This document shows, in pieces, positions 35,149-45,383 of a stretch of DNA of 64,000 nucleotides; within the stretch, counting starts at the first letter, position 1; every line of letters begins with the position of its first letter. Under the pieces are notes generated by a model, which searched no databases, had not been told where the DNA came from, and worked only from the letters and a program-made list of their open reading frames with translations. Origin of the DNA: Bubalus kerabau (lineage: Eukaryota > Chordata > Mammalia > Artiodactyla > Bovidae); NCBI RefSeq assembly GCF_029407905.1, contig NC_073625.1, positions 166,490,240-166,554,239 on the forward strand. The letters run 5' to 3'. The position numbers and the translations under genes were made by a program.

Positions 35149-35425
35149 AGCTGCTGCTGCTGCTAAGTCGCTTCAGTCGTGTCTGACTCTGTGCGACCCC
35201 AGAGGCAGCAGCCCACCAGGCTTCGCCATCCCTGGGATTCTCCAGGCAAGAACACTGGAGTGGGTTGCCACTTCCTTCTCCAATGCATGAAAGTGAAAAG
35301 TGAAAGTGAAGTCGCTCAGTTGTGTCCGACTTTTAGCGACCCCATGGACTGCAGCCCACCAGGCTCCTCCATCCATGGGATTTTCCAGGCAAGAGTACTG
35401 GAGTGGGGTGCCATTGCCTTCTCTG
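35149..35425 (-). mobile_element. BOV-A2 SINE, complete dimer, 11-bp target duplication
   Basis: The (CAG)n tail reads as CTG repeats at 35151-35165; two monomers are joined by the linker at about 35286-35310. The flanking repeat 'cagctagagta' is perfect at 35138-35148 and 35426-35436. Confidence 0.96.
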
Positions 35426-35483
35426 CAGCTAGAGTAGGAAGACACGTAATTTTGATGCCTGGGAACCTGTTTTAGAAAATTGG

Positions 35484-35791
35484 TGAAGTGAAGGTGAAAG
35501 TTGCTCAGTTGTGTCAGACTTTTGAGACCCCATGGACTGTATAGTCTCTAGGCCAGAATATTGGAGTGGGTAGCCTTTCTCTTCTCCAGGGGTATCTTCC
35601 CAACCCAGGGATTGAACCCAGGTCTCCTGCATTGCAGCAGATTCTTTACCAGCTGAGCCAAAAGGGAACCCCAAGAATACTGAAATGGGTAGCCTATCCC
35701 TTCTCCAGGGATCTTCCCAACCCAGGAATCGAAACTGGGTGTCTTGCATTGCAGGCAGATTCTTCACCAACTGAACTATGAGGGAAACCAA
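35484..35791 (-). mobile_element. Bov-tA SINE with two tandem tRNA-like heads
   Basis: Tail and body at 35484-35590, then one head segment to about 35672 ('gagccaaaagggaacccc'), then a second partial body plus head to 35791 ('gaactatgagggaaacc'). The flanks 'agaaaattgg' (35474-35483) and 'agaaaaatgg' (35792-35801) differ at one position, so the whole double-headed unit appears to have moved as one. Confidence 0.87.
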
Positions 35792-36096
35792 AGAAAAATG
35801 GTAGAAGGAATTGTTTTCTAGAAATGAAGACATGGAGAAGTGGGAAGTCAGAAACCTTTGACTATCTTGCCAATTCTCAGAGATTGAGTGAGTAAATTCT
35901 CTTTGAAATTCCAAATGAAAAAAAAAAAGTATTGATAGACCTACACCCCAGTGTGTGTGTGGGGGAGGGGTGGGGGGGTTCTATGAAGTAGTATTTACCT
36001 TATAGTAGAATTTTTGTAGGATTTCTGCTAGTATGTGTCAATTATAGCATAAAATCTAAAGATAGCATTAAAAGGTTTGGCGTATTTTATATACCT

Positions 36097-36226
36097 CATG
36101 AGGAGGGCATAGCAACCCACTCCAGTATTCTTGCCTGGAGAATCCCATTGACAGAGGAGCCTGGTGGGCTATGGTCCACAGGCTTGCAAAGAGTTGGACA
36201 CAACTGAAGTGACTAGCAGCAGCAGC
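36097..36226 (+). mobile_element. BOV-A SINE monomer, 8-bp target duplication
   Basis: Starts in 'catgaggagggcatagc' and ends in a CAG tail. Perfect flanking repeat 'atatacct' at 36089-36096 and 36227-36234. Confidence 0.92.
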
Positions 36227-36234
36227 ATATACCT

Positions 36235-37309
36235 GATAATTCAATTCTCTATAAACTAGGCACTATAATATGATAGACAAATTTGCTGTGAAGGGGATAG
36301 AGTGCAGAATAAGACAGTCCTTTAACCATAAAGATCTCAGAGTATATTGTGTTGCAAGGCTTTGGCATTTTATGGATTTTTTTAATTTGCAGTTTTACAT
36401 AGGAAGTCCTGCTTTGTCAAGATCAAGACATTCAAAATAAGACTACTTTTTGTTTCAATAAATATCTAATGAAAACAGGAAAAAACTCACAGGATAAATT
36501 ATTGTTCTAAATACTGAATCAATTTGGTTTTATGAAAATGCACCTATAGTGGCCTTATTTTCCTCATTTTGTCGCAAGCCAGGGGAAAATTCATCAGTAA
36601 CTTCACCCATTTGAGAATCACTAAGTTTGACACATAAAAAGGGTTTGCAGTGTCATGTGTCTTATTCTTTCAATTTGAAGGATATGTCACATCACTGAGC
36701 AGACAAAAAGCAAGAGAGAAAGGGATCATATAGTCAAACATGTGCCTGCATATCATCTACCAACAAGAGATAAGTTAGGATAGTATTCAATTTTGAAATG
36801 TAACATGTTTTCTGAGGGCTTCCTATCCATTTTTGATACTTTCATGTGAATTTTTAATCAGATAATTTCATAACACCTTGATAAGATCTGGTGTACCGTT
36901 AGAATTTGCATTTTTACTAGGGGAACAGGGAAAGGCAATTTTGAGTTACTAGGGATGTACCTATTTGAAGATTGAGGCTGAAAAGTTTTGAGAATCTGAG
37001 GATCACATGTGGTTTTAGGCATCTGGAAGGCAGGTAATAAGGATAATTGGAAATGAGAAAAGATCAAGAAAAATATTGGGAGAGAACCAAAGATAAACTT
37101 GTGAATTCCAACTTCTTTTGGTTTTCTTCTTAAGATGCCACTCCAATTCTTCTAAAAATAATCAACCCTCCCCATTTTGGGGACAGAAACTTAAACAGAT
37201 GCAGATAATTTATGATGAAAAAACTTTGGTTCTGGTTAAAATGGGGAAGAGGGAGAAATCCAACATTCTATCTGTAGGAGCTGTGCCCTCAGCAATCATA
37301 GCTGCCTAT
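36235..37309. other. Unique DNA, no gene seen
   Basis: No repeat signature or exon-like open frame. Confidence 0.5.
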
Positions 37310-37337
37310 ATTCAACACCAATGGTTTTGAGAAAAGG

Positions 37338-38213
37338 ACGTGCGTGTGTTAGTTCCTTCAGTTTGGTTCAGTCACTCAGTCATATCCTACTGTTTGTAAG
37401 CCCATGAACTGAAGCATGCTGGTCTTCCCTGTCCATCATCAACTCCCAGAGCTTGCTCAAACTCATGTCCAACGAATCAGTGATGCCATCCGACCATCTC
37501 ATCCTCTGTTGTCCCCTTCTCCTCCTGCCTTCAATCTTTCCCAACATCAGGGTCTTTTCCAATGAATCAGTTCTTTGCATCAAGTGGCCAAAGTATTGGA
37601 GCCTCAGCTTCAGCATCAGTCCTTCCAATGAATATTCAGGACTGATTTTCTTTAGGATGGGCTGGTTGGATCTCCTTGCAGTCCGAGGGACTCTCAAGAG
37701 TCTTCTCTAATACCACAGTTCAAAAGCATCAGTTCTTCGGCACTCAGCTTTCTTTATAGTCCAACTCTCACATCCATACTTGACTACTGGAAAACCCATA
37801 GCTTTGACTAGACAGATCTTTGTTGACAAAGTAATGTCTCTGCTCTTTAATATGCTGTCTAGGTTTGTCATTGCTTTTTTTCTGAGGAGCAAGTGTCTTT
37901 TAATTTCTTGGCTGCAGTCACCATCTGCAAAGATTTTGGAGCCCAGGAAAATAAAGTCTGTCACTCTTTCCATTGTGTCCCCTTCTATTTGCCATGAAGT
38001 GATGGTACCAGATGCCATAATCTTAGTTGCTTAGTAGTGTCTAACTCTGCAACCCCATGGACTGTAGCTTGCCAGGCTCTTCTGTCTATGGAATTCCCCA
38101 GGCAAAAATACTGGAGTGGGTTTCCATTTCCTTCTCCAGGGGATCTTCACAACCCAAGGATTGAACCCAGGTCTCCTGCATTGCAAGCAGATACTTTTAC
38201 CATCTGAGCTACC
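37338..38213 (-). mobile_element. Bov-tA SINE split by a BovB insertion; 19-bp flanking repeat
   Basis: The SINE head and body lie at 38033-38213 and its last tail bases at about 37338-37348; a BovB occupies the gap. The outer flanks are a perfect 19-bp direct repeat 'attcaacaccaatggtttt' at 37310-37328 and 38214-38232, the SINE's own target duplication. The part from 38040 rightward is duplicated at 38653. Confidence 0.83.
37359..38022 (-). mobile_element. BovB LINE, 0.66 kb, nested in a Bov-tA
   Basis: Contains the RT C-terminal region from the IMASGTITSWQ-type motif (38018 down) to the 3' end at 37359. One frameshift lies at about 37700. Its own target duplication is 'ttagttcctt' (37349-37358) versus 'ttagttgctt' (38023-38032), 9 of 10 identical, and both copies are SINE tail sequence. 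Confidence 0.93.
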
Positions 38214-38375
38214 ATTCAACACCAATGGTTTTAAAAGAAAGATAAAGATTTTTAAATAAAGGCTGTTACAGACTGAAACTCAGAGAACTGATGTAAGTAT
38301 TCTGAATTCATAAAATGTAAGGAGCTTTTGTGTCCTAAAATATGTTTTACTTTTGCAAGTCCTTACATTTAACCT
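38040..38375. repeat. Segmental duplication, copy 1 (SINE part plus flank)
   Basis: Paired with 38653-38980. Copy 1 carries 8 extra bases: a 6-bp and a 2-bp indel, near 38191 and 38267. I count 6 substitutions over about 328 aligned bases, roughly 98% identity. It includes 140 bp of unique DNA beyond the SINE target duplication. Confidence 0.93.
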
Positions 38376-38650
38376 GGAAGGTGATGGCACCCCACTCCAG
38401 TACTCTTGCCTGAAGAATCCCATGGATGGAGGAGCCTGGTGGGCTGAAGTCCATGGGGTCGCTCGGAGTTGGACAGGACTGAGCTACTTCACTTTCACTT
38501 TTCACCTTCATGCATTGGAGAAGGAAATGGCAACCCACTCCAGTGTTCTTGCCTGGAGAATCCCTGGGACAGGGGAGCCTGGTGGGCTGCTGTCTATGGG
38601 GTCGCACAGAGTCGTACGCAACTGAAGTGACTTAGCAGCAGTAGCAGCAG
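38376..38650 (+). mobile_element. BOV-A2 SINE between two duplicated segments
   Basis: Complete dimer: 'ggaaggtgatggcacccc' start, linker at about 38490-38510, and a CAG/TAG tail at 38633-38650. The left flank is the end of copy 1 and the right flank is the middle of a Bov-tA (start of copy 2). It therefore lacks an ordinary matching target duplication and marks the duplication breakpoint. Confidence 0.94.
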
Positions 38651-38652
38651 TA

Positions 38653-38980
38653 TCTAACTCTGCAACCCCATGGACTGTAGCTTGCCAGGCTCTTCTGTCT
38701 ATGGAATTCCCCAGGCAAAAATACTGGAGTGGGTTTCCATTTCCTTCTCCAGGGGATCTTCACAACCCAAGGATTGAACCCAGGTCTCCTGCATTGCAAG
38801 CAGATACCATCTGAGCTACCATTCAACACCAATTGTTTTGAAAGAAAGATAAAGATTTTAAAATAAAGGCTGACAGACTGAAACTCAGAGAACTGATATA
38901 AGTATTCTGAATTCATAAAATGTAAGGAGTTTTTGTGTCCTAAAATATGTTTTACTTTTGCAAGTCCTTACATTTACCCT
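38653..38980. repeat. Segmental duplication, copy 2
   Basis: Begins abruptly inside a minus-strand Bov-tA body right after the BOV-A2 tail and continues through the third copy of the 19-bp repeat (38821-38839, one mismatch) into unique sequence. After 'catttaccct' it continues without a SINE. Confidence 0.93.
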
Positions 38981-39099
38981 AAATTATCCTGCAAAGCTGA
39001 CATGTAAATTCTAAGGTGACAGAAAGAATAGCAAAGGAGGTTGAATAAGATGATAAATTGAATATACACCTTGCTCCTGAACAAAGATTATTTAGTATA

Positions 39100-39461
39100 A
39101 TGGATTAAATGATTTTGTCTCCCCAAAATCCATATGTTGAAATCATAATGCTCCATATGTTGGTAGTAGAGATAGGGCCTTTGGGATGTAATTAGGTCAT
39201 GAGGATAGAACACTCATGAAAGGGATTTTTGCCCTGGTAAAAGATATCCCAGAGATCTCCCTTGTATCTTCTGTTATGTGAGGATGAATCAAGAAGGCAG
39301 CCATCTATGAGTCAGAAAGTGGGCTCTCACTAAACACCAAATCTGTTGGCACTTTGATCTTGGACTTCCCATCCTCTAGAACTATGAGAAGTAAATGTTT
39401 GTTGTTTATAAGCCACCAGTCTATGGTATTCCATCATAACAGCCTGAAAGGACCAAGATGT
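39100..39461 (+). mobile_element. Solo LTR of the MaLR (MLT1-like) ERVL group
   Basis: 'gattttgtctccccaaaat' at the 5' end, 'gggcctttgggatgtaatta', 'gttatgtgaggatgaatc', 'ccttgatcttggacttcc'-like text at 39354-39370, and 'ctatgagaagtaaatgtttg' followed by 'gccaccagtctatggta' match the MaLR LTR order. The usual AATAAA signal reads 'agtaaa' here. No internal retroviral region lies beside it. An old non-autonomous relic, without coding capacity. Confidence 0.72.
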
Positions 39462-39494
39462 TTAGGTTCTTTAAAAGCAGATACAAGACACTTG

Positions 39495-39698
39495 GGCTTC
39501 CTGGGTGGCTCAGAGGTAAAGAATCTGCCTGCCAAGTAGGAGATGCAGATTCGATCCTTAGTTCAGGAAGATCTCTTGGGAGAGGATATGGCAACCCACT
39601 CTTGCCTGGAAAATCCCATAGATAGAGGTACCTGGCGGGCTACAGTCCATGGGGGTCACAAAAGATTCGGACATGACTTAGTGACTCAATAACAACAG
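39495..39698 (+). mobile_element. Bov-tA SINE with near-perfect target duplication
   Basis: Head 'ggcttcctgggtggctcag' at the left and tail 'gactcaataacaacag' at the right. The flanks 'caagacacttg' (39484-39494) and 'caagatacttg' (39699-39709) differ at one CpG-like position. Confidence 0.93.
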
Positions 39699-39839
39699 CA
39701 AGATACTTGGCAGGGAAAAGTGATTAGAAGAAATTTTGAGGAAAAATTTTGAATGATGGAAAGCGAAAATAAAAACATCAACTGTGTTTGGACTCACCAC
39801 CTGAATACTACCACCTCTGCCAGCTAGTGTTAACATGAT

Positions 39840-41165
39840 ATCTTTTGTTCTGTTTTCTTTATGTTCACTTTAAAAAAACAAATGTGTACCCACCAGAAGA
39901 GTGAATTTCCAAATTTTTAAAACAAAAATGAAATCACACTTTGCCATATTTTTCTATATTTTTTCTTTTTTTGGTATAATATAAATGTCCCTCTGGATCC
40001 ATTGGTAAGGTAATAAAGAAGATGCTCATTTGCTTAATTTTTTAAAAAACTTTTAATATGATTTTCATGTATTTCTTTCTATTTCTTCACCTCTTAGTTC
40101 AACTCCTTATCTATCATTTTCTATCATATCAGCTTGTTTTATTTTATTCTTAGCATATAATTGCTCTCTGAAATTATCTTATTTTTTAACTAATTTATTT
40201 TTCATCCTCACTAGTCTGTGATTAACCAAAGACACACTTCCCTTTAATACTTGCTTTGATGCCAACATTTAAAATAGGACATGAACACTGTACGTATAAG
40301 TTAAATATTTGTTGAATGAATAATGAATAAGCTCATTCCTTTTTTATGGTTGCATAACATTTCACAGCATGAGAGTATCTTAACTGATTCAACCTTTCTC
40401 TCCTTAATTGACAATGTAGTTTGCTGATTTATTTTTCCCGCTCATATAATGCTAGAATAAACATTTTTTTCTTATGTATCTGTGTTTTCAGTTCTGTTTG
40501 ATAGATTCTGCAAACTGAAATTATTTAGCTCAAGAATATATGTATATGTATTTACATTCATATATATATTTTTCAATTTTAATAGATACTACCAAATCTG
40601 TTCCAAAAGAGTAATAGTATTTCATACTTCTGCCAACATATATAAGAATTCCCATTTCCCCACATTCTCATTAGCACTGAGCATTACATATTAAACACAT
40701 ATACATGTACACATTTTTCCCAGCCTCATGGGTTAAGAAAACTAATATGTTATCAGTATTTCCATTTTCATGTTCCTAATCACTAGTGAAGTTAAATATC
40801 TTTATTAATAACCATTTTCCACTGGCATCTCCTGTGTGACTTGCTTGTTTACATCACTGCCAAACTTTTATTTTTTGTGTCCTTATCAACCTGTTATTGC
40901 TGTACATATTATGCAAATTTTCTCTCAGTCTAATTTGTTTTTATACTTTGTTTGTGGTATATTTTCCCACATAGTAAGTTTAAATTTATTTGTAACAAAT
41001 CTCTTAATCTTTTCCAGTGATGTTTTCTTGTTGCTTTTAAGGTTTATCCCTCCTCCCCCACAACGTGTTTGTACAGATATTCTCCCAGTTGTCTTGCAAA
41101 TATTGTTTGTCTTTTACATTTAAATTTTTAATCTACCTAGAATTTATGTTTGTAAATGGTATAAC
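39840..41165 (-). mobile_element. Ancient LINE-1 3' region, antisense
   Basis: The best segment is 40330-40830: 'tttttatggttgcataac', 'tagaataaacattttttt', 'attttaatagatactacc', 'ttcccatttccccacattct' and 'cctaatcactagtgaagtta' follow the antisense order of very old L1 3' sequence. The outer parts are less certain. Confidence 0.5.
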
Positions 41166-41469
41166 AAAATGTTCCATGTTTATGGACCGTCCTGTGACCC
41201 AAAGTGGCTCATGAGGCACAAGAAGAAAGTGACTGCTGTAAAGAACTTTCCTTATTTCTGTCATGGAGCTTTCATATGTAACCAATTCTTCCTTTCTTCC
41301 TCAAGTCAGTTAGGAAGTCTGCAGCACTGACATTGTTGGCAGTGTGTAGAGATCCCCAGAGGAAGCAGAAGGAAGATGGAACTGCAAAGTTGAAGGCAGA
41401 ATGGAGAAGCAATTGAGCTATAGAATACAACTCTAAACTTGCAGCTGATAAGCTAATAAATCTCCTTCA

Positions 41470-41654
41470 CTTATGGTTCTTGAACTGCAGTATGAATAAG
41501 TGACATGAAAAGCTCATTAACACATGGGTTCTTGGCCCCACCTCCCAAGATTTTGATTCAGTAGTTCTAGGATAAGCCCTGAGAATCTGCATTTCTAACA
41601 AGATCCCAGGTGACACTAATCCATCGTGCACACTGACCACACTCTGAGAAACAG
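41470..41654. mobile_element. MER5A-type hAT-Charlie DNA transposon relic
   Basis: Non-autonomous element with 'tggttcttgaactgcag' at one end and 'gaccacactctgagaaacag' at the other, and 'ttggccccacctcccaag' and 'gagaatctgcatttctaac' between, in the MER5A order. Several hundred copies of this type are shared by eutherians, so it predates the ruminant repeats. Confidence 0.75.
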
Positions 41655-41817
41655 AGTCCTGCACCGTTGCAGCCACTTTGAGGCTCATTTTCTTTTATAT
41701 TCAACCAAACGCATCATAACTGATACACCATCCTGGGTGTTTTGTTTTTTTCACTCATGTTCCTCATCCATCACTAAAATGTGTTTGCATATTTATTTAC
41801 TTAATTTTATACTTTTA

Positions 41818-42021
41818 TTCTAGTGGTTCAGGCAGTAAAGAATCTGCTATTAATGCAGGAGACCTGGCTTTGATCCCTGGGTCAGGAAGATCACCTGGAG
41901 AAGGAAATAGTAACCCATTCCAGTATTCTTGCATGGGAAATCCCATGGACAGAGGGGTTTGGTGGGCTACCGTCCATGGGGTTGCAAAGAGTTGGACATG
42001 ACTGAGCAACTAACCCTTTCA
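41818..42021 (+). mobile_element. Bov-tA SINE
   Basis: Head 'tctagtggttcaggcag', body 'ggagaaggaaatagtaac' and tail 'ggacatgactgagcaac'. Target duplication uncertain ('tttatactt'/'ttcatactt'). Confidence 0.92.
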
Positions 42022-43429
42022 CCTTTTTTCATACTTCTCTTCATTTATGTCCTTTTTTTTTAGGGTTAATTTACTCCTTAGGTTTGTTAGAGGTTTTGTC
42101 AACCAACATAAGTACTATAAGCATTTATTTTTCTTGTCTCTGTGTAAAACATGTGTGTGTGTACATGTGCAAGTGTGTATATTATATGTCTATAGTTTTA
42201 GGACATTTATTAATATTCAGACAATTAAATAAAATGATAATGAAAAATGATTTGCATTGTAATCACTCCGGTTTTCAAGATATAAAAATTTTCACATTCA
42301 GGATTCTGGCAGAAGACAGTCAGCACACTCTAAATTTTTCACTGATGAAAGTTTAACAGGCAATTTTTAGAAGAGTTAACATATTTAAAGGAACATGTTT
42401 GAGATGGGGAGGCATTCAAGTGAAACATCAAATAAATATTTTTCATAGATGCAAAATCATAAAATTTATCACCATGAACACCAAGACAAATTAAGAATGT
42501 ACATTAGCAAGTCCGGTAATAACCTTGAAAAAAGAAAATTTTGAAAAATGAGTAGAGAAAAATAATTTCATAAAATAAATAATTCAATAAAAATAATTTA
42601 TGATACCCTTTCAAAGTAATGTTCTCATAATATTACTCATAATAGTCCAAATTATTACATTTCAATGGTGACAGGTCTGCAGGATAAAGAGAAGTAGGCA
42701 AGGTTCTTATCTTACATAGGGAAGAAATTGATAGAGTGATATCTAAATAATAGTAGAAAAGTGAGTTGAAATTTGTATATTAAGATTTTAAGGATATATA
42801 CTAGGCAGAGAGAGGATTTATGATTTCAACCTACAGATGGGGGAAAAAAAACCAATAAGTGATCTTTACTGATCAAATTAAAAGAAGTTGAGGAAAACCC
42901 AGCAACAGAACAGAGCAGAATAAGTGTAGGAAGTGATCTAAAACAAAATGATATGGCAAGGAAAAATTTAGCATTACAAATCTCAAAAAATAGATTAAGT
43001 TCTTTACATAAAAGTTCAAAAAATGTAGTTATAAGATTTTTAGAAAGATAAGTACCTTCAAAGTAACATTGTAGAAAGACTGAAAATTAATTGATGGTAG
43101 TTAAGTACTCGGCAAATGCAAATGCTAACTCAAAGAAAGCAGTTATATTATATTGAGATTGGACCAAAGAGAATTGAAGGGGAGGTTCATTAAAAGGGAA
43201 AAAGAGGTATATTGGGTACTGATGAAGTTATGAGTCAATATCAGTTACAAAAGTCATGAAATTGCTAAACAGTTTCAGAAATTTTCAAGGTAAAAATGGA
43301 TTCAAACATCTGGGGAAATTGATAATTTCACAGTAATAGTGGGAGAAACTAAGTGATTTGTCCGACTAAAAGTTGATTTGGTGACTAAAAGTTGAAAGAG
43401 ATAAAAATCAAGGGTAACAAACATTCTCT
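42022..43429. other. Unique AT-rich DNA, no gene seen
   Basis: No dispersed repeat, exon or RNA gene recognised. Confidence 0.5.
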
Positions 43430-43575
43430 GCAGAGGTCTAGACAGGAAACATTTTAGACTTGAAGAACATGGTCTATGTCACAACTCTACTATTGTAATA
43501 TGAAAACAGCCAAAAAATTATACAAAAATGAATGAAAGTGTCTGTGTCTCAATAAAACTTTATTTATAACAGTAG
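43430..43575 (+). mobile_element. hAT-like DNA transposon relic, family not assigned
   Basis: 'acattttagacttgaag', 'atggtctatgtcacaact', 'tgaaaacagcc' and 'caataaaactttatttata' match the order of a common mammalian non-autonomous hAT element. The far terminal inverted repeat is missing. Confidence 0.5.
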
Positions 43576-43816
43576 AGAAAGAAAAATAATGTTTCCTTTA
43601 CCCTGAGTTCTCAGCTGAGACTTTCTGTAGTGAAAAACAGATAACCAAGAGAAAAAATAGACAGAAGTTCTTTATCATGCCTACTTCACATATACACAGG
43701 AGATCACAGGAGATACCCAGGGGAAAAGGAGCAAAAAATGCTCCTCTTCTATGATAATAGTCAATCTTACCTGGTTGATGAGATAAATAAACTGATAATC
43801 ATAAACTGATGATGAG

Positions 43817-43842
43817 ATAAATCCCCCTAAGAGGGGATTTAT
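43817..43842. other. Perfect 10-bp inverted repeat, 6-nt loop
   Basis: Arms 'ataaatcccc' (43817-43826) and 'ggggatttat' (43833-43842). It has no U-tract and no gene next to it, so it is not called a terminator. Confidence 0.7.
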
Positions 43843-43987
43843 GAAAACTGAGTTCCTTTTGGATGATCTTTCTTTGAGCAAACAGAAGTTTGGAGAAAGT
43901 TTCCTTTTGCATTTGCTGTTTTGCAAGTGCCTTTTGCTCAAAATAACCAATATACCAAAGTAGCATATTCTGGGGTTGCAAGTCCTA

Positions 43988-44085
43988 ATCCCTGGTGGCT
44001 CAGATGGTAAAGAATCTGCCTGCAGTTCAGGAGATGCTGGTTCAATTCCTGGGTCTGGAAAATACCATGGAGAAGGGAATAGCTC
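43988..44085 (+). mobile_element. Bov-tA SINE, 3'-truncated
   Basis: Head and about half of the body ('ccctggtggctcagatgg' to 'catggagaagggaatagc') are present; the BovB-like tail is missing. Confidence 0.85.
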
Positions 44086-45095
44086 CCTTCAGTCATGGTT
44101 TGAGGAAAAACCCTGAGACATCCTAGTGCAAAGACATTTTCTTCTACTGCAGTGTCCTAATTGTTCCTCTGTGCTACCTTCCCTTGAAGGCTCTGGTCAG
44201 ATTCCTGAATCTCATTCTAACAAGAGTCATCATGCTGGATCCAACCACAGTGGCTGGATCCAACCACAGATGGCCTGGGCTGCCACAGGAGAGAGGACAT
44301 TGCCCCAGAGGTTAGAGGAACTCCTACCAGCACCCCAAAGTTCACCGAGTGCTTTAATAGGAATATTTAATCTGGATTGATTGGATAATTTGACTTATAA
44401 TCTCTTTTTAGGTTTAAAATCCCGGAAGTGTAATTACTTTGGAAAAGTTACCTTTGATCAGTTTTCACATATTAGGAGAGTCAGTGGAGTGAATGCCATA
44501 GTCTCCTTGTCAGTCTTAGACCACTTCCCACCAAAGTGGCTTTAACAATGAGATATGCATAGCTTTGTCCCTTTGTCAGTAGACAGGTTCTTACCATTCA
44601 CCAGAGCTCTCTACTCTGAAGACATAAGGAGTTTCACACAATTTGCATCCATTAGATTTTTCAGAAGTGTCTGATATTCTTAGGGACACATAACAATTTG
44701 TCTGAGTGGTCTCTGTAAAGTTTCTTTCACATGAAACTTAAAGTGAGGGGGTGGGTGGTCCTCAGCATCCAACAAAGATTCTCTCCAGAAAAAGCCCCCC
44801 TCTCTAGAAGTGGTTGATGCGCAAGGATTGTGAAGTGGATTTTCAGGTCCTCTTTTGCAGGACTCTCATAACTGCACAGCTCCTCACAGTGAGGTGTGAG
44901 AGTACTTGCCAGATTTTTCTTTTCATGACCTCAGCCAAACTTGAGATAGGAAGAGTTCCAGTATAACATATTGTTACATAAAAATTACTTGTATCCATGG
45001 ATATTTCTTTTTTAAAAAGCATGTAATATTTTATACAAAGAACATCTGATGAGGATCCCAAATCAGAAATCACTCAGGCTACATTTCAGGGAGTA
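44086..45095. other. Unique DNA with a 19-bp tandem duplication; no gene seen
   Basis: 'gctggatccaaccacag' is repeated in tandem at 44234-44271. An 84-codon frame at 44126-44380 spans the duplication and has no recognised domain. Confidence 0.45.
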
Positions 45096-45103
45096 GACTG
45101 CAC

Positions 45104-45371
45104 TGCTGCTGCTGCTGCTAAGTCGCATCAGTCGTGTCTGACTCTGTGTGACCCCATAGACGGCAGCCCACCAGGCTCCTCTGTCCCTGGGATTCTCCAG
45201 GCAAGAATACTGGAGTGGGTTGCCATTTCCTTCTCCAATGCATGCATGCATGCTAAATCGCTTCAGTCGTGTCTGACTCTGTGCAACCGCATGGACAGCA
45301 GCTTACCAGGCTCCTCTGTCCACGGAATTCTCTAGGCAAGAATACTGGAGTGGGTTGCCATTTCCTTCTCC
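45104..45371 (-). mobile_element. BOV-A2-like dimer with (CATG)n linker
   Basis: Two monomers on the minus strand, with CTG repeats at 45104-45118. In place of the usual 'gaaagtgaaaagtgaaagtg' linker there is 'catgcatgcatgcatg' at about 45239-45254. The flanking repeats 'agtagactgcac' and 'agtggactgcac' differ at one position, so the unusual dimer inserted as one unit. Confidence 0.92.
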
Positions 45372-45383
45372 AGTGGACTGCAC

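Noticed and set aside
43817..43842. Perfect hairpin as a terminator, and a similar one at 58777-58800
   Set aside because: No U-tract and no transcription unit beside it. A 10-bp stem is expected by chance a few times in AT-rich DNA of this size.
44126..44380. 84-codon frame
   Set aside because: It runs through a 19-bp tandem duplication and shows no domain or splice support.
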